64,000 bases of DNA from Rhodospirillaceae bacterium (GCA_018401495.1 JAGYJX010000012.1:95617-159616), one strand, 5' to 3'. Shown: positions 19,678 to 29,167, numbered from the stretch's first letter. Numbers and translations: made by a program. Notes: a model not told the origin generated them from the letters alone.

Positions 19678-21582
19678 ATGGTCATTGTCGGGCTTCAATG
19701 CGGTCACGACGCCTCGGTGGCGGTCGTGGCTGACGGCAGGGTGCTTGTGCATCTGGAGCGGGAGCGCGACTGCCGGGTCCGGCACGTGCACTGGATGACG
19801 GCCGACCTGATTGACGACGCGCTCGCCTATTGCGGCCTGGCGGTGAGCGACGTCGACCTGTTCGCGCTGTGCTCGACGCAATCGACCTTCTTCGGCTCCG
19901 AGTCGCCCGACCGCCTGCGGTTCGACTATACCTGGGAGACCGCCGAGCGGCTCGGGGCTGACGGTTTCCGCCGCACGGTGTTCGATCGCGCGGCGTCGAT
20001 TTCGGCGCGAACCTCCTACGTCGACGATGCCGGCGTCCTGCGCGTCTACAACTGCGAATGGCCGGACACACTCGACGCCTGGACCAGCGACCGGGGAATG
20101 CGGCTGATCGACGATCTCGATGGCGCGATTCTCGGACAGATCTTCGACGAACCGAGCCTGGCCAAGATCAACGTGCTGCCGATGACCGTCACCATCGACG
20201 GCCGGACCGTTCCGGCGGTTGGGGTCATGCATCACCTGTCGCACGCGGCGGCGGCGTTCTATCAGTCGGGTTTCGAGGCCGCCGCGGTGCTGTCGCACGA
20301 CAACGGCAGCCCGCGGCGCACCGAGACCGCCTACAACGGCGGGATGCTGTTCTACGGCGAGGGCACCTCGCTGCGCCCGATCTGGACCGCCCCGATCCCG
20401 GCGGGACGGCTCTACAGCCGCTCGGCGCGGTGGATCGGGCTCGGCGGCTTCGCCGGTCCCGGCAAACTGATGGGGCTGTCGGCGTACGGTCGGCCGGCGT
20501 TCCACGACCCGCGGTTCGTCGGCGACGTCGACGCCCTGGCCGATCTTTACGTGAACGAGAGCCGGGGCGAGGAATGGTCCGGTGTCTACGGCTGGTTCAA
20601 ATCCGTCGAGCAGCGCGCCGAGGAACTCGGCTACCGGATGGACGAGGGCGCGTTCAGCGACTTCGGCAAGGACCTCGCGGCAAGTGCCCAGCACACCTTC
20701 GAGGAGCTGACATTGTACGCCCTCGAACGGCTGCGGACGCTGCTCGCGAAGACCGGACGAATGGGGCCCAACCTCTGCCTGAGCGGGGGATCGGCGCTGA
20801 ACTGCCCGACCAACAGCCGGATCGTGCAGGAAACCGAGTTCACCTCCGTGTTCGTGCCGCCCTCCTGTGACGACGGCGGGCTGTCGATCGGGGCTGCCCT
20901 CTATGTCCATCATCACATGCTCGGGCACGAGCGCGTCGTGACCCGGGACCGCGGCGAGAATGCCGCCGCCCTCGGCCGCGCGGCGTCGGCGCCGGCGGTC
21001 GGCCGGGCGCTCGATGGCGCGGCGGAGGAATTCGAGGTCGAGCGCGGCGTCGACCTCGCCGAACGCGCCGCCGAGGACCTCGCCGCCGACCGGGTGGTGG
21101 CGCTGTTCCAGGGCCGGGCGGAGAGCGGGCCCAGGGCGCTCGGTCACCGCTCGCTGCTCGCCGATCCGCGCCCGCACGCCAACTGGGAACGGATCAACAC
21201 GGTCAAATCCCGCGAGTGGTGGCGGCCGTTCGCGCCGGCCTGCCTGCAGGAGCGGCTGCGCGAGCATTTTGACGGCGGGCCGGCCGAGTCTCCCCACATG
21301 CTGTTCAACTATCGGGTCAAGTCCAAGGAACTCGGGGCGGTCACCCATGTGGACGGCTCGGCACGGGCCCAGACGGTGCGGCCCGGCAGCGGCCCGTTCC
21401 GCCGGATCATCGAGGCGTTCGACAGGCGCACCGGCATCCCGGTGGTGCTCAACACCTCGCTCAACGGACCCGGCGAACCCATCGTCGAGACCCCGGAGCA
21501 GGCGATCGAGTTCCTGCGTCGCCCCGGTGTCGATGTTCTTTACGTCGAAGGCAACCGACTAGCGAAACGGCGCCCCGGCTGA
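19678..21582 (+). CDS. Carbamoyltransferase, NodU/CmcH/TobZ family
   Basis: 634 residues. An N-terminal ASKHA/YrdC-related domain begins VIVGLQCGHDASVAVV, includes the metal-ligand block GVMHHLSHAAAAFYQSGF and AAVLSHDNGS, and a C-terminal domain contains AESGPRALGHRSLLADPR and VVLNTSLNGPGEPIV. Such enzymes transfer a carbamoyl group from carbamoyl phosphate via carbamoyl-adenylate to hydroxyls of sugars, antibiotics or nodulation factors. No glycosyltransferase or biosynthetic cluster flanks it, so the acceptor is unknown. The 276 bases upstream are less GC-rich and probably contain its promoter; no clear Shine-Dalgarno is seen. Confidence 0.88.
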   Translation: MVIVGLQCGHDASVAVVADGRVLVHLERERDCRVRHVHWMTADLIDDALAYCGLAVSDVDLFALCSTQSTFFGSESPDRLRFDYTWETAERLGADGFRRTVFDRAASISARTSYVDDAGVLRVYNCEWPDTLDAWTSDRGMRLIDDLDGAILGQIFDEPSLAKINVLPMTVTIDGRTVPAVGVMHHLSHAAAAFYQSGFEAAAVLSHDNGSPRRTETAYNGGMLFYGEGTSLRPIWTAPIPAGRLYSRSARWIGLGGFAGPGKLMGLSAYGRPAFHDPRFVGDVDALADLYVNESRGEEWSGVYGWFKSVEQRAEELGYRMDEGAFSDFGKDLAASAQHTFEELTLYALERLRTLLAKTGRMGPNLCLSGGSALNCPTNSRIVQETEFTSVFVPPSCDDGGLSIGAALYVHHHMLGHERVVTRDRGENAAALGRAASAPAVGRALDGAAEEFEVERGVDLAERAAEDLAADRVVALFQGRAESGPRALGHRSLLADPRPHANWERINTVKSREWWRPFAPACLQERLREHFDGGPAESPHMLFNYRVKSKELGAVTHVDGSARAQTVRPGSGPFRRIIEAFDRRTGIPVVLNTSLNGPGEPIVETPEQAIEFLRRPGVDVLYVEGNRLAKRRPG

Positions 21583-21671
21583 CCGGTGGGTGCCCGTCAT
21601 CATGATGGTCAGCCGCGAGACGTCGGCATCGGAGACAGTCGCGGCCGCCGCCTTGATCGTCATGGATCGTG

Positions 21672-22238
21672 TCAGTCGCGGAAATCCGGCACGCCCGCCC
21701 CGATGTCGATGTAGCTGCGGCGAATGACGTTCATCACCTGCAGTGCGTCAGCCTCGGTGTCGACCGAGGCGCGTTCGCGCGCCGGGCTGGAGCAGAAATA
21801 GACGAAGCGCGCGACGTCGTCCTCGCCCCGCATCGGGAAGGCGATCGACTCCCGCGTCAAGATCCGCCCGCCGCGCGTGACCGACTTCAGCTGCGCGAGC
21901 ATGCCGGCCGGGTGTTCGCAGATCAGGTGGATCGCCCGCGACGCCTTCGCCCGACGCTCCGGTTCGACGAAGTCCAGATAGTTCCGCCCAGCGATCTCCT
22001 GGCCGTAATCCTCGGTCACGGACGAGCCTGCCAGCCGCAGCCGGATCAGGTCGGGCGAGACCAGCTCATGGATCACCATATGAGGCAGGATGCGGGGAAC
22101 CTCTTCCGGTCTGAACGCGTCGCGGTGCGGAATCAGGCCTTCCTTGGCCAGCGACAGCCAGTAGGCGGCGAACCGCCGCGACCGCTCCTCACCAACATCC
22201 AGGCCCTGAAGGACGTCGTCCACCGTCCGCGCCGCCAT
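21672..22238 (-). CDS. PAS_5-type PAS domain protein
   Basis: 188 residues, a single PAS-like domain with no recognisable output domain. Blocks RRFAAYWLSLAKEGLIPHRDAFRPEEVPRILP and LIRLRLAGSSVTEDYGQEIAGRNYLDF match the PAS_5 family common in Rhodospirillales and relatives, where proteins of this length have unknown roles. ATG 22238 places the start 16 residues ahead of the conserved region; a longer in-frame extension has unlikely composition. Convergent with the carbamoyltransferase gene. Confidence 0.75.
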   Translation of the reverse strand: MAARTVDDVLQGLDVGEERSRRFAAYWLSLAKEGLIPHRDAFRPEEVPRILPHMVIHELVSPDLIRLRLAGSSVTEDYGQEIAGRNYLDFVEPERRAKASRAIHLICEHPAGMLAQLKSVTRGGRILTRESIAFPMRGEDDVARFVYFCSSPARERASVDTEADALQVMNVIRRSYIDIGAGVPDFRD

Positions 22239-22491
22239 GCAAATCCCCTTGTGGCTCGCCCGCCCCGGATCGCACAGCGGCCCGGGTCGCCGCCCGCGCC
22301 CTCGATAACCGATCATGGCCATTCAGCCAACCTGCACAACACTCGCGTGTAGCGCTCACCGTCGCCGGCGAGCAGCCCTCGACGCCGCCCCGGCAGCGGG
22401 ATAAGAGTGCGGCGCAACACCGCCGCGGGAGGCGGACCTGTCCGACCCCAGTTATCTCGACGACACCCGGCGCAGCCGCGGCATCCTGCTG

Positions 22492-23328
22492 ATGCTCGTC
22501 GCCTTCCTGCTGTTCACCTTCCTCGACACCTCCGCCAAGCTGCTGGCCGAGGAGATGAACAGCCTGCAGATCGTCTGGGCCCGGTTCGTCGGCCACGCGG
22601 TCCTGGTCGCGGTCGTCCTGATGCCGCGAAAGGGCACGCGGGTGCTCGCGTCCTCGAACCTGCGCCTGCAGATCATCCGCTCGATTTTCCTGTTCGCCTC
22701 GACGATCTTCAACTTCTTCGCGCTCCGATACCTGCAGCTGGCGACCACGTCGTCGATCATGTTCACGGTGCCGCTGCTGGTGGCCGCCCTGTCGGTGCCG
22801 CTGCTCGGCGAACATGTCGGCTGGCGGCGCTGGACGGCGATCGCCGTCGGCTTCATCGGCGTGCTGATCATCGTGCGGCCGGGTGCCGCCGACCTGCATT
22901 GGGCGATCGGCCTGTCGCTGTGCAACGTCGTGGCGGTCGCGCTTTACCAGATCACCACGCGCAAGCTGGCGGCGCGCGACCATTCCGATACCACCTCGCT
23001 GTATTCGCCGATGTTCGGGGCGATCGTGCTGACGCCGCTGCTGCCGTTCATCTGGGAGGAGCCCTCCGGACCTCTGGCGTGGATCCTGTTGTGCGGCATG
23101 GGGGTGTTCGGCGGCATCGGCCACTGGCTGCTGATCATCGCCCACCGCTACGCGCCGGCGTCGCTGCTCGCGCCGTTCAGCTACACCAGCATCCTGTGGA
23201 TGACGATCTCCGGCTATCTGGTGTTCGGCCACCTGCCGGACGGCTGGACCGTCGTCGGCGCCGCCGTGGTGATCGCCAGCGGGCTCTACGTCTTCCACCG
23301 CGAACGGGTGCGCAAGAGCGCCCCGTGA
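22492..23328 (+). CDS. EamA/DMT-family permease
   Basis: 278 residues from ATG 22492, with ten hydrophobic helices in two EamA repeats (first repeat ends near FIGVLIIVRPG; second ends WTVVGAAVVIASGLYVFHRER). DMT permeases export or import metabolites; no substrate can be assigned. The first helix is already under way at this ATG: in-frame codons back to CTG 22438 encode LSDPSYLDDTRRSRGIL, and GGGAGG lies five bases before that CTG. The true start may be this CTG, or a start codon altered by a sequence error. Confidence 0.85.
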   Translation: MLVAFLLFTFLDTSAKLLAEEMNSLQIVWARFVGHAVLVAVVLMPRKGTRVLASSNLRLQIIRSIFLFASTIFNFFALRYLQLATTSSIMFTVPLLVAALSVPLLGEHVGWRRWTAIAVGFIGVLIIVRPGAADLHWAIGLSLCNVVAVALYQITTRKLAARDHSDTTSLYSPMFGAIVLTPLLPFIWEEPSGPLAWILLCGMGVFGGIGHWLLIIAHRYAPASLLAPFSYTSILWMTISGYLVFGHLPDGWTVVGAAVVIASGLYVFHRERVRKSAP

Positions 23329-23350
23329 CTTTCCGGTCCGGCGGCGACGA

Positions 23351-24223
23351 TCACCGCCGCTCGGCGATCCAGCGCTCTTCCTCGCGGGCGGCCTTGGAGC
23401 CGGCGATCTCCGGCGGGTCGTTCGGCTTGGAGGAGAAGTTCTCGACCGCCCCGTCGGCCAGCCGCAGCCCGGCGGCCTTGATGGCGCCGTCGTCGACCAC
23501 CTCGATCGGCGTGTAGAACGGGTGGTGGTGGGCGAGATAGGGATCGTTTGACCGGGCGTTGTAGCAGCAGATCAGGGTCCAGCGCCGGCTGTCGCTTTCG
23601 TTACGGTCGGAGCGGTGCAGCGTGTTGCAGTGGAAGAACACGCCGTCCCCCGGCTCCATCTCGCAATGCACGACCTCCAGGCGCTCCAGCGCCTTGGCGA
23701 CCCGCACCGGATCGGCGCCGACCTGGCTGCCCTCCAGCATCTTGTGCTCGATCCGGCCCATCCGGTTGGAGCCGCGCAGCACCTGCAGGCAGCCGTTGGC
23801 GCGGTCGGTGCGGTCGAGGGCGATCTGCACGCTCGCCATGTCGGGGAACAGGCAGCCGTTGTTGTACCAGTAACCGTAGTCCTGGTGCCATTCCCAGGCG
23901 CCGCCGACCCTGGGCTCCTTGGCGGTCAGCTTGGAGTGGTAGTGGTAGACCTCGCCGCCGAGCAGGTCGGTCATGGTGTCGACGATCCGTCGCGAGCGGG
24001 CGGCAAGCCCGTAGGCGCTGTCCCCGGGGTGGTTCCAGCTGACCATCCGGGTGGCCTTGCCGCCGGAGTCGAAGCGGTCGTAGAGGTTTCGCCGAACCTC
24101 TGGGTCGGTCTCCATGGCGGCGCGCAGCAGCCCGATCTCCTCGGCGTCGAACAGACCACGAGCGATGAAGTAACCGTCGCGCTGGAAGGCGGTGCGCGCC
24201 GCGTCGTCGAGGGTGAAGGCCAT
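23351..24223 (-). CDS. Phytanoyl-CoA dioxygenase (PhyH) family Fe(II)/2-oxoglutarate oxygenase
   Basis: 290 residues. The iron-binding motif is visible as HQD in WEWHQDYGYW with a distal His in HCNTLHRSD, and the 2-oxoglutarate arginine probably in SRRWTLICCYNARS. The start (FQRDGYFIARGLFDAEEIGLL) is typical of PhyH enzymes, which hydroxylate small molecules. It is not an EctD ectoine hydroxylase by its active-site block. The substrate is unknown. Convergent with the EamA permease (23 bases) and divergent from an SDR gene. Confidence 0.82.
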   Translation of the reverse strand: MAFTLDDAARTAFQRDGYFIARGLFDAEEIGLLRAAMETDPEVRRNLYDRFDSGGKATRMVSWNHPGDSAYGLAARSRRIVDTMTDLLGGEVYHYHSKLTAKEPRVGGAWEWHQDYGYWYNNGCLFPDMASVQIALDRTDRANGCLQVLRGSNRMGRIEHKMLEGSQVGADPVRVAKALERLEVVHCEMEPGDGVFFHCNTLHRSDRNESDSRRWTLICCYNARSNDPYLAHHHPFYTPIEVVDDGAIKAAGLRLADGAVENFSSKPNDPPEIAGSKAAREEERWIAERR

Positions 24224-24357
24224 GGCGTGTCTCCCGGGGCTGTCGTCTTCTGGTTCCGGACAACGCTAGGCCCGCCGCGCTCGCCGGTCAAAGCGGGTTG
24301 TGGCCGCCGGCGCCGGGCCATACGCTTGGCCATCCTCAATCCCCGAGCGAGACGACC

Positions 24358-25131
24358 ATGGCCATCGCGACGACGCTGTTCGACCTGACCGGCCGCACCA
24401 TCCTGATCACCGGCGCGTCGCGCGGGATCGGCTTCGCCATGGCCAAGGCCTGCGCCGAGCACGGTGCGCGGGTGGTGCTGAACGGCCGCGACCCGGCGAC
24501 CCTGGCCGAGAAGGTCGACGCGCTGGCCGCCGCCGGCCACGCCGCCGAGGGCGAGGCCTTCGACGTCACCGACGAGGCCGCCACGATCGCCGCCCTCGAC
24601 CGCATCGTCGCCCGCCACGGCGCCCTGCACGGCGCCATCGCCAACGCCGGCGTGCAGCACCGGGTGCCGGTTCTGGATTTCCCGACCGCTGACTTCCGAC
24701 GGGTGGTGGAGACCAACCTGACGGCCTGCTTCGTGCTCGGCCGCGAGGCCGCCAAGCGCATGGCGGCGACCGGCGGCGGCGCGATCATCAACACCGTGTC
24801 GATGCTCGGCCCGATCGCGCGGCCGACGGTGCCGGCCTACATCGCCGCCAAGGAGGGCCTGCGCGCGCTGACCCGGGCGATGGCGGTCGAGCTCGGCGCC
24901 AAGGGGATTCGGGTGAACGCCATCGCCCCCGGCTACGTCGCCACCGAGATGAACACCGCCCTGATCGAGAACGAGCCGTTCAACGCCTGGGTGATCGGCC
25001 GCACGCCGATGGGTCGCTGGGCGCAGCCTGAGGAGCTCGGCGGTGCCGCGGTGTTCCTGATGAGCCCGGCCGGCGCCTTCGTCAGCGGCCACATCCTGTC
25101 GGTCGACGGGGCGATGAGCGTGGCGGTCTGA
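24358..25131 (+). CDS. SDR family oxidoreductase, gluconate 5-dehydrogenase-like
   Basis: 257 residues, classical short-chain dehydrogenase. Cofactor motif TGASRGIG, NAG block IANAGVQH, catalytic Ser in INTVSMLG and the YxxxK in PAYIAAKEGLRAL. The opening LFDLTGRTILITGASRGIGFAMA resembles gluconate 5-dehydrogenase and related 3-oxoacyl-reductase-like enzymes; the substrate is not certain. ATG 24358 is preferred over an earlier in-frame start because the conserved N-terminus begins there. An EamA permease follows after 33 bases. Confidence 0.85.
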   Translation: MAIATTLFDLTGRTILITGASRGIGFAMAKACAEHGARVVLNGRDPATLAEKVDALAAAGHAAEGEAFDVTDEAATIAALDRIVARHGALHGAIANAGVQHRVPVLDFPTADFRRVVETNLTACFVLGREAAKRMAATGGGAIINTVSMLGPIARPTVPAYIAAKEGLRALTRAMAVELGAKGIRVNAIAPGYVATEMNTALIENEPFNAWVIGRTPMGRWAQPEELGGAAVFLMSPAGAFVSGHILSVDGAMSVAV

Positions 25132-25164
25132 CCGCGGGCCGCCTTCGCGGCGGCGGAGGGCACG

Positions 25165-26050
25165 ATGCTGGCGCGTCTCGCGCCCCTGAGCTTCGCGCTG
25201 CTGTGGAGCTCCTCCTTCGTGGCCTCCAAGATCGGCCTGGAGCATCTGTCGCCGCTGCTGTTTGTCGGCGTCCGCCTGGGCGCCTGCGCCGCGGTCCTGC
25301 TGACACTGATGCTGGTGATGCGCCGGTCCTGGCGGCCGCTCGGCGGCTGGCGCTGGCTGCACTGCGGGGTCGCCGGGGCGCTGCTGAACGGCGTCGGGCT
25401 GATGGCGCCGCATGTCGGGCTGCTCACCGTCCCGGCCGCGCAGGTCGCCCTGGTGCAGTCCCTGACGCCGCTCTTGACCGCCGCACTCGGCGTCGTGCTG
25501 CTGCGCGAACGGCTGGCGCGGTGGCAGTGGGGCGGGCTGGCGCTCGGCGTGCTCGGCGTCGCCCTGGTGGTCGGGCAGGCCGCGGTGCAGAGCCCGACCC
25601 GCTTCGAAGGGCTCGCCATCGCCTTCCTCGGCGTCCTCGGCCTGGTCTCGGGAACCCTGTATTTCGGACGGTTCTGCCGCGGCGTCGAGCTGCTGCCGGG
25701 CGCGTTCGCCCAGTTCACGGCGGCCGCCCTGGTCACCGGGCTCGCGGCCTGGACGCTGGAGACGCCGCGCGCCGACTGGAACGCAGGCGGCGGTCGCGGC
25801 GCTGGTCTGGAACACCGCGGCGACGTCACTCGGCGGCATGGCGCTGTATTCGCTGATGCTGGTGCGCGGCACGGCGGCGCGGACCACGGCGAACTTCTAC
25901 CTGGTGCCGGGCATCGCCGCCGTCCTGGCCTGGGCCCTGCTCGGCGAGCGGCTGGGCGCGCTGGCGCTGCTCGGCCTGGTGACCGCCTCCCTCGGCTGCT
26001 GGCTGGTGAACGCCGCCGCGCGTCGCCGCCCGCCGGCCGTCGTCGACTGA
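25165..26050 (+). CDS. EamA/DMT-family permease (frame break near 25787)
   Basis: About 295 residues, ten helices in two EamA repeats: LSFALLWSSSFVASKIGLEHLSPLLFVGVRL opens the first and ANFYLVPGIAAVLAWALLGERL lies in the second. The frame shifts near 25787, between TPRADWNA and LVWNTAATSLGGMALYSLML; helices on both sides are complete. It follows the SDR gene closely and may form an operon with it. Substrate unknown. Confidence 0.82.
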
Positions 26051-26123
26051 CTGTGTCCCGGGCGGGATCTTCGAGCGGCCCGATGGGTTACCGGCGGACC
26101 GCCACCCACCGGATACCCCTGCT

Positions 26124-26732
26124 ATGCTCGACGCGTTGACGGCCTGGGCAGAAGAAGGCGGCTATGTCGCCGTCGCCGTCCTGATGTTCCTGGAGAACGT
26201 CTTCCCGCCGATCCCGTCGGAGGTGATCATGCCGCTGGCCGGCTACGCCGCCAGCCGCGGCGACCTCAGCCTGCCGCTCGCCATCCTGGCGGGCTCGGCC
26301 GGGTCGCTGGCCGGCGCCTGGCTGTGGTACGGCATCGGCCACTGGATCGGCGCCGAACGGCTGGAGCGCGGGGCCGCGCGCTACGGGCGCTGGATGACGC
26401 TGTCGCCGCGCGACGTCCGGCGATCGATCCAGTGGTTCGACCGGTTCGGGGGTGCTGCGGTCCTGGTCGGACGCCTGGTGCCGGCGGTGCGCACCCTGAT
26501 CTCGGTGCCGGCCGGCATCGTGCGGATGCCGACCGCTCGGTTCCTGCTGTTCTCGTCGATCGGCACCCTGATCTGGACAAGCGTCCTCGCCGGTCTCGGC
26601 TACCTGCTCGGCGGCCAGTACGAGGCCATCGGAAGCTGGCTGGACCCGGTCTCCAAGGGCGTCGTCGCGGCGCTGCTGCTCGTCTATCTGTGGCGGGTCG
26701 TGACCTTCCGCCCCGGGCACGAGCCCGGCTGA
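26124..26732 (+). CDS. DedA/SNARE-associated family membrane protein
   Basis: 202 residues. The DedA hallmarks are present: FLENVFPPIPSEVIMPLAGY near the N-terminus, a glycine-rich membrane segment (AGSAGSLAGAWLWYGIG) and FDRFGGAAVLVGRLVPAVRTLISVPAG, which holds the arginine conserved in the family. DedA proteins are thought to move lipids or couple to proton motive force in envelope homeostasis. Convergent with the P1 peptidase gene, nine bases between stops. Confidence 0.88.
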   Translation: MLDALTAWAEEGGYVAVAVLMFLENVFPPIPSEVIMPLAGYAASRGDLSLPLAILAGSAGSLAGAWLWYGIGHWIGAERLERGAARYGRWMTLSPRDVRRSIQWFDRFGGAAVLVGRLVPAVRTLISVPAGIVRMPTARFLLFSSIGTLIWTSVLAGLGYLLGGQYEAIGSWLDPVSKGVVAALLLVYLWRVVTFRPGHEPG

Positions 26733-26741
26733 CGGCGACCG

Positions 26742-27875
26742 TCAGATCCGGCCGAACCGCCGCATCAGGTCGACCAGCGGGCCGTGCGGCAGGGCGTGGA
26801 CGGTGCGGCCGTCGGCGCCGGTCATGGTGTCGGCGGCCAGCATCGCCTCGACGATCGCCTCCTCGGTCGCCTGCACCGTCGCCTCGAACAGCGGGTCGAG
26901 GGCGGCGTCGGGCAGGAAGTCGAGGCGCTGCGGCACGTCCGGGCCGGCGGCAAGCGCCTCGGCGTTGGCGGTCGAGAACGCCAGGAAGATGTCGCCCGAC
27001 CCGTTGGCGGCGATCGAGCCGGTGCGCGCCAGGCCGAGCGACACCCGGCGCGCCAGCCGGGCGCATTGGTGCGGCAGCAGCGGCGCGTCGGTCGCCACCA
27101 GCGCGATGATCGAGCCGTCGGACGCCGGCTTCGGCGTTTTCGGCCCCGGCAGCGGCACGTCCAGCAACCGGCCGGCCGGCACGCCGAGTGGCGAGAACAG
27201 GTCGCGTTGGCCGAAATTCGCCTGCACGAACACGCCGAGGGTCCAGCGCCGACCGGCGGCCTCCGCCACCCGCGAGGCGGTGCCGTTGCCGCCCTTGAAC
27301 CGGTAGCAGATCATGCCGGTGCCGCCGCCGCGGTTGCCGAGCGGCGGAAAGCCGGGCGAGGCACCGTCGATCGCCGCCATCGCGTCGTCCTCGGTGACGT
27401 GGAAGCCGTTGATGTCGTTCAGGTAACCGTCATACGTCTCGGCCGCGACCGGCAGTCCCCAGGCGTCGGCGAGCGCCCCGATCCCGGCGCGCTCGACCAG
27501 CCAGCGGACGCTGGCGTCGCGGGCCCGGCCGACCGAATGGGTGTTGGTCAGGGTGATCGGCCCCTCGCACCGCCCGGATTCCGCGATCCAGTGGCTGCCG
27601 GTCATCTCGCCGTTGCCGTTCAGGCTGTGGATGCCGGCGAACACCGGGACCGCCACGCCCGAGCGCCCGCGCGGCAGGATCGCGGTGACGCCGGTGCGCA
27701 CCGGGCCCTGCCCGACCGCAAGCGGACCGTCGCCGCGGACCAGGGTGACGGCGCCGACCTCGACGCCGGCCACGTCGGTCAGCGCGTTCGCCGGGCCGGG
27801 TTCGCCCGGGAACGGCAGCCCGAGGCCGCGCCCGCGCGGCCGGCCGTCGGGCTGGTGGGAGACCGCCGAGCTCAT
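26742..27875 (-). CDS. P1 family (DmpA/BapA-like) aminopeptidase
   Basis: 377 residues. Self-processing Ntn-type hydrolase with the family blocks LTDVAGVEVGAVTL, GVAVPVFAGIHSLNGNGEMTG, NRGGGTGMICYRFKGGNGTASR (cleavage and new N-terminal nucleophile expected within this block) and GSIAANGSGDIFLAFST. Relatives include the D-aminopeptidase DmpA and beta-peptidyl aminopeptidases. ATG 27875 overlaps the stop of the upstream dehydrogenase gene in an ATGA, so the two are co-translated; a link between a peptide or amide and a hydroxyacid pathway is possible but unproved. Confidence 0.85.
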   Translation of the reverse strand: MSSAVSHQPDGRPRGRGLGLPFPGEPGPANALTDVAGVEVGAVTLVRGDGPLAVGQGPVRTGVTAILPRGRSGVAVPVFAGIHSLNGNGEMTGSHWIAESGRCEGPITLTNTHSVGRARDASVRWLVERAGIGALADAWGLPVAAETYDGYLNDINGFHVTEDDAMAAIDGASPGFPPLGNRGGGTGMICYRFKGGNGTASRVAEAAGRRWTLGVFVQANFGQRDLFSPLGVPAGRLLDVPLPGPKTPKPASDGSIIALVATDAPLLPHQCARLARRVSLGLARTGSIAANGSGDIFLAFSTANAEALAAGPDVPQRLDFLPDAALDPLFEATVQATEEAIVEAMLAADTMTGADGRTVHALPHGPLVDLMRRFGRI

Positions 27876-28906
27876 CGCCGGGCGCGGGTCGCCAGCTTGG
27901 ACTTGAACCCCGGGCGATCCAGCACCGCGCGGTTGACCACGTTGGCCGGCGCGTGCCCGGTCATCACGTCCCGGATGGCGCCGCGGTTGAGGTCGCCCAT
28001 GGTGGCGAACATCTGGTCGGTCCAGCCGAGCGAGTGCGGCGCCGTCAGGACGCTGTCGAGCCGCAGGATCGCCTCGTCGGCGGACGGCGGCTCGGGGTCG
28101 AAGACGTCGATCGCCGCGCCCGCGATGCGCCGCGCCACCAACGCGTCGTAAAGAACTTTCTGGTCGACCACCGGCCCGCGGCTGGTGTTCACGAGGTAGG
28201 CCGTCGGCTTCATGCGCGAGATCATCGATGCCGAGCCGATGCCCCGGGTCTCGTCGTTCAGCGGGCAGTTGAAGGTGACCACGTCGCTCTGCCCGAAAAC
28301 CGTCTCCAGGGAGACCGCCTCGACCCCGAGCTCGGCCAACCGCGCCGGATCGGCGTACGGATCGTAGGCGATCATGCGGACGTCGAACGGCTTCAGCAGC
28401 TTGAACATCTCGGCGCCGATGTTGCCGACCCCGACCGACCCGACGGTGCGGCCGACCAGCCCCATGCCGTGGTAGTCGAGCCGCGCCGGCCAGCCGAGCT
28501 GGCCGGTGCGGGTGATCCGGTCCTTGGCGACGAGGTTGTGGGTCAGCGCCAGGATGAAGCAGACCTGCGCGCTGGCCATCGGACGCCGGACCGCGTCGGG
28601 CGTGATGGTCAGCGCCACGTCGGCCGCCGTGCAGGCGTCGGTGTCGATGGTGTCGTAGCCCACGCCCATGCGCGCGACGAGCGCGAGGCGACCGTCGGGG
28701 GGGAAGCTGGACGCCGTCATCCGCTCGCCGAGCAGCACGATGGCGTCGCAGCTGGCGACCTGCTGGGCCGACAGGACACCGGCGCGCGGCAGCTGGATCA
28801 ACTCGACGCCATCCCGGGCCAGCGGGGTGAGGTCGTAACTCGGGAAGGTCGGCTTGCCGTCGGCGCGGGTGAAATCGGCGCTCAGGCCGACTCGGAAAGC
28901 GGACAT
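27872..28906 (-). CDS. D-isomer-specific 2-hydroxyacid dehydrogenase family protein
   Basis: 344 residues. NAD-binding domain with GRTVGSVGVGNIGAEMFKLLKPF, substrate-arginine block VNTSRGPVVD, and a catalytic Glu/His arrangement with APHSLGWTDQ near the C-terminus. It resembles SerA-like and glyoxylate/hydroxypyruvate reductase-like enzymes; the exact substrate is open. Start ATG 28906 gives the standard first strand. It is the first gene of a two-gene unit with the P1 peptidase and is divergent from the PRISE reductase gene. Confidence 0.85.
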   Translation of the reverse strand: MSAFRVGLSADFTRADGKPTFPSYDLTPLARDGVELIQLPRAGVLSAQQVASCDAIVLLGERMTASSFPPDGRLALVARMGVGYDTIDTDACTAADVALTITPDAVRRPMASAQVCFILALTHNLVAKDRITRTGQLGWPARLDYHGMGLVGRTVGSVGVGNIGAEMFKLLKPFDVRMIAYDPYADPARLAELGVEAVSLETVFGQSDVVTFNCPLNDETRGIGSASMISRMKPTAYLVNTSRGPVVDQKVLYDALVARRIAGAAIDVFDPEPPSADEAILRLDSVLTAPHSLGWTDQMFATMGDLNRGAIRDVMTGHAPANVVNRAVLDRPGFKSKLATRARR

Positions 28907-28996
28907 CTCGGAGGCTCCGTCGGTGGCGATGGGCGTTGAGCATACATCGCGTCGGCGGGCTGTCAGGCCCCGGATCGAGGCATCCGTCAAAAGAAC

Positions 28997-29019
28997 GGCG
29001 GATCGCAACCCGATCCGCC
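28997..29019. promoter_or_regulatory. 9-bp perfect inverted repeat in divergent promoter region
   Basis: GGCGGATCG (28997-29005) and its exact complement CGATCCGCC (29011-29019) are separated by five bases. It lies between the divergent dehydrogenase and PRISE genes and has no following T-run, so an operator is more likely than a terminator. No regulator gene is adjacent. Confidence 0.4.
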
Positions 29020-29167
29020 GAGTCGGCACGACCGTGGATCGGTATGGGTCGAAGGGGCCTGAATGGAAAGCATCCGCCTCGAAGCGGCACGCCTGCCGTG
29101 CGCGCGCGGGCGTTGACCTCGGCGTCGCCACACCCGACCATGCGGCCGATTTCAACGGGAGGACGAG

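Noticed and set aside
19678..21582. Antibiotic or nodulation-factor gene cluster around the carbamoyltransferase
   Set aside because: Neighbours are a dehalogenase, a response regulator and a PAS protein; no synthase, glycosyltransferase or nod gene is seen.
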